NCBI RefSeq assembly: GCF_002240565.1
Contig: NZ_MZMO01000001.1
Location: 496,001-560,000 of the forward strand
Reading direction: 5' to 3'
DNA from: Clavibacter michiganensis subsp. insidiosus
GTDB lineage: Bacteria; Actinomycetota; Actinomycetes; Actinomycetales; Microbacteriaceae
DNA: 64,000 nucleotides
Under the pieces are notes generated by a model. It saw nothing but the letters and a program-made list of their open reading frames with translations, was not told the origin of the DNA and searched no databases. The position numbers and the translations under genes are program-made. Positions 7,577 through 14,344 of this stretch are shown in pieces. Numbering within the stretch: the stretch's first letter is position 1; each line of letters begins with the position of its first letter.

Positions 7577-8590
7577 ATGTCCGAGGTCCAAGAGGATGAT
7601 CGGCTTGCGGCGCTGCGCGCACTCTCGTCGAGCGGCGGTCTGCTGAATCCCGATTCTCCCCACGCCTCGATCAACAACGTCGACTGGTGGAGTGACGGCG
7701 ACCCGACTCCACAACGTCAAGCGGTCCACAAGAGGCTCCTCAGTCAGGAACGGCAAGCGCATCCCGGTGTCCGGCAGGAGAAGCGAGCGCTCCTGTTGGC
7801 CGGACCGCCTGGTGCGGGAAAGAGCACGACGCGCGATGGCATCCTTGGCGGAGACTCCGCTCGGTACAGGTCCATCGATCCAGACAGGTTCAAGGAGCTC
7901 CTTCTCGCCGAGGCGATGGCGGATGGGAGTTATGAGCAGAAGATCCTTCCCGCCTCTCTTGGCCCCGCGTCGGGCACGTCCCTTCATCCGATGGAGCTGG
8001 CGTCGCTGGTGCATGAGGAGTCGTCGTTCCTCGCCAATCAGTTGCGAGATCAAGCGATCAGGGATGGTGACAACGTGGTGATCGACACGGTCTTGGGCTC
8101 GGCGGAAAAGGCACGGAGCATCTCGGCGCAGCTGGAGGCCGCTGGGTACGACGTGCAGGTGGTGGATGTGGAGGTGCCGTTCGAGGTGTCCGAGGCGCGG
8201 ATCCGGCAGAAGTGGCTGGAAGGCAATGAGGCGGCTCGGCGAGGTGAGGGACTCGGCGGCCGGTGGGTGCCGTCCGACTTCGCGCGGAACGTGTTCGATG
8301 GGCCGGATGGTCGCTCGCGGCCGGAGGCGAACGCGCGGATGGTGGCGGAGGAGTCGCCGGCGGTGTCGCGATACCGGGTGTACCGGACGACGGCCGAGCA
8401 GGCGGAGGCGAAGGCGGGGCCGACCCTGGAGACGGACATGTCGCGGGCGACGCGGGGTGGGCCGCTGGTGCCGACGCGGTCGGGGTCGGTGGCCGAGGTG
8501 CCGCAGGCGCGGGCGCTGCCGGGGGTCACGCGGGCGGGGCGGATGACGCCAGGGCGAGCCGGACCGGCGCGCGTCGACCGCGGGCGCTAG
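7577..8590 (+). CDS. zeta-toxin-family P-loop kinase (module 2)
   Basis: A 337-residue protein with GPPGAGKST at residues 76-84, SIDPDRFKELL for the catalytic Asp region, HPMELASLVHEESS and NVVIDTVLGS. All zeta-family hallmarks are intact, so the kinase is probably active. Compared with toxin 1 the N-terminal half is clearly diverged while the last third is nearly identical even at the DNA level, suggesting gene conversion or strong constraint on the C-terminal tail. Its TAG stop lies in the CTAG that was duplicated when IS copy 2 inserted, directly downstream. It is the fourth gene of the antitoxin-toxin-antitoxin-toxin operon. Confidence 0.85.
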   Translation: MSEVQEDDRLAALRALSSSGGLLNPDSPHASINNVDWWSDGDPTPQRQAVHKRLLSQERQAHPGVRQEKRALLLAGPPGAGKSTTRDGILGGDSARYRSIDPDRFKELLLAEAMADGSYEQKILPASLGPASGTSLHPMELASLVHEESSFLANQLRDQAIRDGDNVVIDTVLGSAEKARSISAQLEAAGYDVQVVDVEVPFEVSEARIRQKWLEGNEAARRGEGLGGRWVPSDFARNVFDGPDGRSRPEANARMVAEESPAVSRYRVYRTTAEQAEAKAGPTLETDMSRATRGGPLVPTRSGSVAEVPQARALPGVTRAGRMTPGRAGPARVDRGR

Positions 8591-8591
8591 G
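8586..8591. repeat. target-site duplication of IS copy 2
   Basis: GCTAGG precedes the second element and recurs right after it (9660-9665). It is the reverse complement of the CCTAGC target used by copy 1. The left copy contains the stop codon of the second zeta toxin, the right copy that of the opposing DUF2087 gene. Confidence 0.85.
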
Positions 8592-9659
8592 TGTACCCGG
8601 CCATGACGTTGGTGACACTTCGGGGCGTGTGAGGAGGCCTCCTGGCTTGATGGAGCTGTCTAGTTCTGCCACTGCCAGGAGGCCTCGATGTCCCACGCTA
8701 ATGCTCGTCTGACGGTTCACGGGAGGGTTCTCCTCGTGCGGCGGGTGGTCGAGGATCGTCGGCCGGTCTCGCATGTCGCGCGCGAACTCGGTGTGTCGCG
8801 TCAGTGCGCGCATCGGTGGGTGAATCGGTTCCGGTCCGAGGGTTTCGAAGGCTTGTCGGACCGGTCCTCGAGGCCGAGACGGGTGCCGACGAGGACGAGC
8901 CCGGAACGAGAACGAGCCGTCGTGGAAGCGAGGACCCGATTGCGATCAGGTCCTGCCCGGTTGGCGCCGGTGACCGGTGTTCCAGCCCGCACGATCTCCC
9001 GCGTCCTGCGGCGGCACGGGGCACCGCCGTTGGCATGGTTGGACCCCGTCACCGGGGCCGTGATCCGGGCATCCCGGTCGACGGCAAACCGGTACGAGCA
9101 TGAGCATCCCGGCGACCTGATCCACGTCGACGTGAAGAAGCTCGGCCGGATCCCGGACGGCGGCGGCTGGCGGGCGCATGGCCGCAGCGAACAGGTTCGT
9201 GGTCGTGGGATCGGGTTCGATTACGTCCACGCCGTGGTCGATGACCACACCCGCCTCGCCTACGCGGAGATCCACCCGGACGAGAAGGGCGTGACCGCGG
9301 CAGGGTTCCTGACCCGGGCCGCGGCGTACTTCGCCGAGCACGGCATCACCCGCATCGAACGGGTCCTGACGGACAACGCGTTCGCCTACCGGCACTCGGC
9401 CGCGTTCCAGAACGCGGTCACGCAGCTCGGTGCGAGGCAGAAGTTCATCCGCCCGCACTGCCCCTGGCAGAACGGCAAGGTCGAACGCTTCAACCGCACC
9501 CTCGCGACCGAGTGGGCCTACCGGCAACCCTTCACCAGCAACCAAGCCAGAACCGACGCCCTTGATCCGTGGATCCAGCACTACAACACTGAACGAATCC
9601 ACTCGAGCCACGGGCTGACGCCCGCGGCCCGAGTGTCACCAACGTGATGACTCAGTACA
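8592..9659 (+). mobile_element. IS481-family insertion sequence, copy 2
   Basis: This copy has the same 1068-base length and orientation as the element at 4433, 4159 bases away, with the same terminal repeats and the same stem hiding the ribosome site (8634-8646 with 8674-8686). I see three substitutions relative to copy 1: one silent, one Ile to Val, and one C to G near the right end that creates a stop one codon early and adds a mismatch to the right inverted repeat. It has its own target duplication. Confidence 0.9.
8688..9647 (+). CDS. IS481-family transposase (copy 2)
   Basis: A 319-residue protein identical to the copy 1 transposase except for Val in place of Ile in the ISRVLRRHG segment and loss of the terminal Ser through an early TGA. 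Helix-turn-helix, linker and DDE core (HVDVKK, LTDNA, GKVERF) are all intact. The near-identity shows that one copy arose from the other, or both from a common source, recently. Confidence 0.92.
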   Translation: MSHANARLTVHGRVLLVRRVVEDRRPVSHVARELGVSRQCAHRWVNRFRSEGFEGLSDRSSRPRRVPTRTSPERERAVVEARTRLRSGPARLAPVTGVPARTISRVLRRHGAPPLAWLDPVTGAVIRASRSTANRYEHEHPGDLIHVDVKKLGRIPDGGGWRAHGRSEQVRGRGIGFDYVHAVVDDHTRLAYAEIHPDEKGVTAAGFLTRAAAYFAEHGITRIERVLTDNAFAYRHSAAFQNAVTQLGARQKFIRPHCPWQNGKVERFNRTLATEWAYRQPFTSNQARTDALDPWIQHYNTERIHSSHGLTPAARVSPT

Positions 9660-9660
9660 G

Positions 9661-10173
9661 CTAGGCCGGCTTGTCCTCAGCCCTCGCGTACTCGGATCCC
9701 GAGCGCGTCCGGAGCACGAGGCCCGCGTCCACGAGGTGGCGGCGGAGGAGCGCGTGGTCGTCGGTGAGGCGGAGGAGGCGCTCCGTGAGGGCCTTCTCGT
9801 CGAGCACTTCGTCGGGCTCGAGCACCTCGGCCACGACGTGCCGCAGCAGGTCGTCGAGGTCGGCGGGGCTCGCGGGCCACTGCGCGATGCGGCCGTCGCG
9901 GAGGAAGCGCTCGACGCCCTGGGCGGGCGGCGTCGCGGCCTGCTGGGCGAGGATCGCGCGGAAGACGGCGTCGGTCGCGGACGCGGTGCCGTCGGCGTCC
10001 ACCGTGACGAGGCCCGACCCGACGAGCGACGAGCGCGCCTTCGCCCGGCGGGCTGGCGAGAGGTGCGCGAGGGCGTCGTCGAGGCCGGATCCGAGCACGA
10101 CGCGGGCGTACGCGGCCCGCATCTCGGCGTCGGCGAGCACGGCGGCGAGGCGGCGCGGGTCGCTGTGGTCCAT
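9661..10173 (-). CDS. DUF2087-domain protein
   Basis: A 170-residue protein starting MDHSDPRRL. The N-terminal half is helical and winged-helix-like (LSPARRAKARSSLVGSGLV); the C-terminal half matches DUF2087 as I remember it: FLRDGRIAQWP, DLLRHVVAEVL, ALTERLLRLTDDHALLRRHLVDAGLV and a final Arg/Tyr segment. DUF2087 proteins are usually annotated as putative transcriptional regulators. Its TAG stop is in the target duplication right of IS copy 2; before insertion it would have overlapped the stop of the second zeta toxin on one CTAG. Confidence 0.75.
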   Translation of the reverse strand: MDHSDPRRLAAVLADAEMRAAYARVVLGSGLDDALAHLSPARRAKARSSLVGSGLVTVDADGTASATDAVFRAILAQQAATPPAQGVERFLRDGRIAQWPASPADLDDLLRHVVAEVLEPDEVLDEKALTERLLRLTDDHALLRRHLVDAGLVLRTRSGSEYARAEDKPA

Positions 10174-10230
10174 GCCCCCATCCTGCCCGGCGCCTTCTGC
10201 CCCGCCGACCGGCGCCGGTACGGTCGGGAG

Positions 10231-10371
10231 ATGACGGCCCTCCGCTTCCTCGGCCGCGTCCTCACGCGGGTCCTCCACGTGCTCGGGAAGGTCCGCCTCG
10301 GCGGCAGCGGCCAGAACCCGTCGAACGGCGACCCGATGGGGTTCGAGAAGCCGCAGCAGTACCGGCCCTGA
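10231..10371 (+). CDS. small basic protein, unknown
   Basis: A possible 46-residue protein with a hydrophobic/basic first half (LRFLGRVLTRVLHVLGKVRLGG) and a polar second half (QNPSNGDPMGFEKPQQYRP). GGGAG lies directly before the ATG. It is divergent from the DUF2087 gene and 57 bases away from it. No family is recognised. The amphipathic start could be a membrane-associated helix. Coding status is uncertain. Confidence 0.4.
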   Translation: MTALRFLGRVLTRVLHVLGKVRLGGSGQNPSNGDPMGFEKPQQYRP

Positions 10372-10473
10372 TCCCACGGCGGGCCGTTCCCCTCCTCCCG
10401 AGGTGCACAGTCGTCGGACTCTGCACGGTCCCCGCCCCCGCGCGCGGCCCTGTCGGGGGTCGCCCCTAGCGTC

Positions 10474-10758
10474 ATGCAGGCGGGGGAGGTCTCCTCGCGG
10501 GGATGGGGATCCAGGGCAGGCATCGACGGACGGCTCGAGGTGGTCGCGCTCAGCCCGACCGAGTGGCGGGTGTGCGACGCGCGCATCGCCGCCTCGGACG
10601 CCACCCGGATCATCGGGTACGCCCAGCGGCGCGGCAGCCGGGTCGAGCTCATGCGGATGCGGCCGGTGCCGGGCCTGTGCGACTGGTTCGGCAGCCTCGA
10701 CGACGCGCTCGCGGCCGTGGCGGCCGAGCTGCCGCGGGAGCGCATGCTCATCGCGTGA
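10474..10758 (+). CDS. hypothetical protein
   Basis: A 94-residue protein without recognised domains. After a Gly/Ser-rich start it looks like a compact alpha/beta domain (LEVVALSPTEWRVCDARI, RIIGYAQRRG, VPGLCDWFGSLDDALAAV). The pattern of a Trp-Arg-Val-Cys-Asp strand and a final 'SLDDALAAV' helix is what is seen in many small cytoplasmic actinobacterial proteins. The start could be further in, because the first 20 residues look poorly constrained. A strong hairpin follows the stop. Confidence 0.6.
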   Translation: MQAGEVSSRGWGSRAGIDGRLEVVALSPTEWRVCDARIAASDATRIIGYAQRRGSRVELMRMRPVPGLCDWFGSLDDALAAVAAELPRERMLIA

Positions 10759-10776
10759 GCGCACGGGCGACGGACT

Positions 10777-10809
10777 CGGCCCCGGCCCTCACGAGGAGGA
10801 CCGGGGCCG
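10777..10809. terminator. bidirectional terminator hairpin
   Basis: CGGCCCCGG (10777-10785) pairs with CCGGGGCCG (10801-10809), with further CCTC/GAGG pairing inside the loop. It lies between two convergent genes and could serve both. Confidence 0.6.
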
Positions 10810-10832
10810 TGCGCGTCACGCGGTGAGCCGGA

Positions 10833-11024
10833 TCAGCTTGCGTCGGAGACCGCCGCGTTGATCGCGGTGGGCGCGTCGTACTCCTTGTCGGCGATGCCGC
10901 GGAGCGCGTCGAGGGTGTCGGAGTCGGCGCCCGACTCCTCGGCCTTCTTCACGATCGCGTCCTTGGATGCCGGGTAGTCGAGGCCGCTGAGGTGCTTCTG
11001 CAGCTCGATGGGGTTGATGGCCAT
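10833..11024 (-). CDS. DUF2795-domain small protein
   Basis: A 63-residue acidic protein that matches DUF2795 closely: INPIELQKHLSGLDYPASK, a KDAIVKKAEESGA segment, and DTLDALRGIADKEYDAPTAIN. These are small helical proteins common in actinobacteria and of unknown function. An AGGAC-type site precedes the ATG. It follows the HldE gene on the same strand after 90 bases and may share its transcript or have its own promoter there. Confidence 0.85.
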   Translation of the reverse strand: MAINPIELQKHLSGLDYPASKDAIVKKAEESGADSDTLDALRGIADKEYDAPTAINAAVSDAS

Positions 11025-11114
11025 GGGGTGTCCTCTCGTCGGGGTGCGGGCGTCGTCGCCCTCCCCTCGAGTCGACTCCCGTGGGCGAGCAGTGGGGAGG
11101 TGCAGGAGCGCGAT

Positions 11115-12671
11115 CTACGGGGAGCCGTCAGGATCCGCGGTCGCCGCCGGGGCCGGGGGCTGCGCGGGCGCCGACGTGGCCGTCCCCGCGGGACGGGTGA
11201 AGCCGGGGTCGGGCGCCGACGCGCGGATCCGGTCGACCATCGAGCTCGTCGACTGCGACGGCACGTACCCGAGGATCGACACCTCGCCGCCGTACGCGCG
11301 CACCACGTCGGTCTCGTCGAGCATCTCGGGCGTGTAGTCGCCGCCCTTCGCGTAGACGTCGGGCTGCACCGCCTCGAGCAGCGGGATGGGGGTGTCGGTG
11401 TCGAACACGGTGATCACGTCGACGCAGGAGAGCTCGGCGAGCACGCCCGCGCGGTCCTCGGCGGTGTTCACCGGCCGGTCGGATCCCTTCAGCCGCCGCA
11501 CCGAGTCGTCGCTGTTGAGCGCGACCACGAGCACGTCGCCGAGGCGCTTGGCCTGGCGGAGGTAGGTCGTGTGGCCGCGGTGCAGCACGTCGAAGCAGCC
11601 GTTCGTGAAGACGATCCGGCGGCCGGCGGCGCGCTCGCCCGCGACGAGGTCAACGAGCTCGGCCTGCGAGACGCTGCGCGAGCGCGTCTCGCCGAGATGG
11701 TCGGCGAGGGTCGCGGCCGAGCACACGGAGGTGCCGGGGAGGCGCACGACCACGTCGGCCGCGGCCTGCGCGAAGTCGGCGGCGACCGCGAGCGGGAGGC
11801 CCACGGCGCGCGCGAGCGTGAGGGCGGCGACGAACGTGTCGCCGGCGCCGGACGCCTGCTTCTCGGGCACCGGGTGCGCGCGCGTGCGGTACGGCTCGCC
11901 CGCGCCGAGCACGACCGTGCCGTCGCGGTCGAGCGTGACGACGGCGGTCGCGGAGCCGGCGGCGGCGAGCACGGCGTCGGCGAGCCCCGCGACCACGGCC
12001 GCGCGGTCCTCGTCGCGCGCGAGCGGCCGGTCGACGAGGCGACCGGCCTCGCCCGCGTTCGGGGTGATGAGGTCGGGGCGGAGCGGAGCCCAGATGGCGG
12101 GGTCGTGCGCGTCCACGACCGTGAGGCCGGGGCGGCTCGCGCGCGCGGCGAGCGACTCGAGCACCACGCCGTGCAGCGTGCCGGTGCCGTAGTCCGAGAC
12201 GATCTCGGCGTCGACGTCCGCGGTGGCCTCGAGGGCGGCGCGGGCGAGGGCGCGCGCGTCGTCCCGGTGGACGGATCCGCGGTGTACGTCGTCGACCCGC
12301 ACGATCACCTGGTCGTCGCCGACGATGCGCGTCTTGGTGGTGGTGCGCAGCCGCGGCGAGTGCACGAGGCCGGACACGTCGACGCCCGCGGCGAGGAGGA
12401 GGTCGCGCACGCGGTCGCCCGCGGCGTCCTGGCCGACGAGGCCGACCATGCGCACGGTGCCGCCCAGGCTCGCCAGGTTCACGGCCGTGTTCGCGGCGCC
12501 GCCGAGCGACTGGATCCGCTCGGTCACGTCCACGACGGGCGCCGGCGCCTCGCGGGTCATGCGGTCGCTGTGGCCGCGCCACCACTCGTCGAGGATGACG
12601 TCGCCGATGACCGTGACCGTGGGCCGGCGCTCCGCGAGGAGGCCGATGATCCCGCGCAGCTCGCTGGTCAT
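11115..12671 (-). CDS. hldE: bifunctional heptose-7-phosphate kinase / heptose-1-phosphate adenylyltransferase
   Basis: A 518-residue protein with both HldE domains. The PfkB-type kinase (about 1-335) has IGDVILDEWW, GGAANTAVNLASLGG, DYGTGTL and KQASGAGDTF with the catalytic Asp; the nucleotidyltransferase (about 350-485) has FTNGCFDVLHRGHTTYL with HxGH, NSDDSVRRLKG and AKGGDY. HldE phosphorylates D-glycero-D-manno-heptose 7-phosphate at C1 and, after GmhB dephosphorylation, makes ADP-heptose. The start overlaps the stop of the aldehyde dehydrogenase (ATGA). The last 35 residues are a Pro/Ala-rich tail. A second HldE is encoded at 31423-32805; this one stands apart from the rest of the heptose genes. 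Confidence 0.88.
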   Translation of the reverse strand: MTSELRGIIGLLAERRPTVTVIGDVILDEWWRGHSDRMTREAPAPVVDVTERIQSLGGAANTAVNLASLGGTVRMVGLVGQDAAGDRVRDLLLAAGVDVSGLVHSPRLRTTTKTRIVGDDQVIVRVDDVHRGSVHRDDARALARAALEATADVDAEIVSDYGTGTLHGVVLESLAARASRPGLTVVDAHDPAIWAPLRPDLITPNAGEAGRLVDRPLARDEDRAAVVAGLADAVLAAAGSATAVVTLDRDGTVVLGAGEPYRTRAHPVPEKQASGAGDTFVAALTLARAVGLPLAVAADFAQAAADVVVRLPGTSVCSAATLADHLGETRSRSVSQAELVDLVAGERAAGRRIVFTNGCFDVLHRGHTTYLRQAKRLGDVLVVALNSDDSVRRLKGSDRPVNTAEDRAGVLAELSCVDVITVFDTDTPIPLLEAVQPDVYAKGGDYTPEMLDETDVVRAYGGEVSILGYVPSQSTSSMVDRIRASAPDPGFTRPAGTATSAPAQPPAPAATADPDGSP

Positions 12672-14239
12672 CGTGCGTCGCCCGCGTCGGCGCCGCTGGA
12701 GGCGGACGAGGAGGCGGGCTCGACCGGCCCGTCGACCAGCGGCGTGTCGCCGGCGCCCGCCCGCGCGGAGCCGGATGCGGCCTCCGCCGGGCTGGTCGCG
12801 TCGCCCGCCTCACCGGCGTCGAGCACCGGGAGCCCCAGGTGCACGACCGTCGTCGTGCTCATCTCGTCGAGCAGCTCCGGGCCGTAGCCGAAGCCGGATC
12901 CGCTGCGGCCGCGGGGCTGCGCGGCCCCGCCGGGCGCGCCGCCGAAGACGCCGTTGACCTTGATCGTGCCCACGGGCAGCTCGGCCGCGGCGCGCTGGGC
13001 GTGCTCCATCGACGCCGTGAGCACGCTCGCGGCGAGCCCGTAGCGGTCGTCGGCGGCGCGGGCGAGCGCCTCGTCGAAGTCCGCGACGACCTGCACGGCC
13101 GCGACCGGGCCGAAGGTCTCGGCCGTCATCACGGTCATGTCGGCGGTGCAGTCGACGAGCACGGTGGCGGGGTAGCGGGATCCGGGGCCGTCGGGCACGT
13201 GGCCGCCGACGAGCGCGCGGGCGCCCTCGGTGAGCGCCTCCGCGACCTGCTCGTGCACGGCGTCGCGCATGCGCTCGTCGACCAGCGGGCCGAGGTCGCC
13301 GGAGGAGTTCCAGCGATCGGCCTCCGCGACGAGCGCGGCGGTGAAGCGGTCGGCGATGTCGCGGTGCACGTAGATCCGCTCGACCGAGGTGCAGATCTGG
13401 CCGGCGTTGGCGAAGGATCCGAGGGCGGCCTGCGCGGCGGCCCACGCGGGATCGACGCCGGCGTCGACGAGGAGCGGGTCGTTGCCGCCGTTCTCGCGGA
13501 TGACGTGGGTGGGTGTCCCGGCGGCGCGGCGCGCGATGGCCTCGCCGGCCGCGGTGGATCCGACGTGCGCGACCACGCGCGTGTCCTCGTGCGCGACGAG
13601 CTGGTCGCCCACGTCGCCGCCGCCGACCACGGAGACGAGCGCGCCGTCGGGCAGGGCCTCGGCGAGGACCCGGCCGAGCAGCTCGCCGGTGTGCGGGCAG
13701 CGCTCGCTCGGCTTGTGGATCACGGTGTTGCCCATCACGAGCGCCGCGCCGATGATCCCCGCGGCGACCGCGACCGGGTCGTTCCACGGCGTGAGCGCGA
13801 CCGTGACGCCGCGCGGCCGCGGCACCGAGAAGTCGACGGCCGGGAGCGAGCCGAGCAGGCTCTTCCCGCGGTGCACGGGCCCGAGCTCGGAGTACTGCAG
13901 CAGCGTGTCGACGCCCGCGCCGACGCCACCGAGCGCGTCGCCGCGCGGCTTGCCGGTCTCGCGTTCGTTGAGCTCGGCGAGCTCCTCCGCGCGCTCGGCG
14001 AGCGCGTGGGCGGCGCGGCGCACGGCCTGGCCGCGCTGGGCGGGCGGCATCGCGGCCCACGCGGCGGACGCCTCGACCGACCGGCGCACGGCGGCGTCGA
14101 CCTCGTCGGGCGTCGACGCGTCGATGTCGCCCACGGGCGAGCCGTCGCGCGGATCCGTGATCCGCAGGGTGCCGGGCCCGGCCTCGGTGCCATCGGGGTC
14201 GATCAGGCCGTCGATGTCCAGTGCGGTGTCGGTGGTCAC
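12668..14239 (-). CDS. aldehyde dehydrogenase family protein
   Basis: A 523-residue NAD(P)-dependent aldehyde dehydrogenase. Visible landmarks are TPWNDPVAVAAG and HKPSERCP for cofactor binding, RENGGNDP with the general-base Glu, and FANAGQICTSVERIYV with the catalytic Cys; ETFGPVAAVQ and GTIKVNG near the end are also typical. The final 50 residues are an Ala/Ser/Gly-rich tail not found in the family core. It overlaps HldE by four bases, so the two are co-translated; an aldehyde-oxidising step linked to a sugar-phosphate pathway is possible, but the substrate cannot be read from sequence. Confidence 0.85.
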   Translation of the reverse strand: MTTDTALDIDGLIDPDGTEAGPGTLRITDPRDGSPVGDIDASTPDEVDAAVRRSVEASAAWAAMPPAQRGQAVRRAAHALAERAEELAELNERETGKPRGDALGGVGAGVDTLLQYSELGPVHRGKSLLGSLPAVDFSVPRPRGVTVALTPWNDPVAVAAGIIGAALVMGNTVIHKPSERCPHTGELLGRVLAEALPDGALVSVVGGGDVGDQLVAHEDTRVVAHVGSTAAGEAIARRAAGTPTHVIRENGGNDPLLVDAGVDPAWAAAQAALGSFANAGQICTSVERIYVHRDIADRFTAALVAEADRWNSSGDLGPLVDERMRDAVHEQVAEALTEGARALVGGHVPDGPGSRYPATVLVDCTADMTVMTAETFGPVAAVQVVADFDEALARAADDRYGLAASVLTASMEHAQRAAAELPVGTIKVNGVFGGAPGGAAQPRGRSGSGFGYGPELLDEMSTTTVVHLGLPVLDAGEAGDATSPAEAASGSARAGAGDTPLVDGPVEPASSSASSGADAGDAR

Positions 14240-14344
14240 GGGTCTCCTCGCGGGGTCGGCGGCCCGCGGGGATGCGCGGGCGGGGGCGCTCGCGCGCCAC
14301 CCGGCCCGTACCCACTTCCCCCGCTGCTCACACGGAGGCGCGGA

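Noticed and set aside
4433..9659. A true composite transposon made of two IS copies and the toxin operon
   Set aside because: Each copy has its own matching target duplication, and the outer flanks (CCTAGC and GCTAGG) do not match as a direct repeat.
10403..10861. Arg/Ser/Pro-rich 152-codon frame overlapping the 94-residue hypothetical protein
   Set aside because: The composition is that of an out-of-frame reading, and the terminator hairpin lies inside it.
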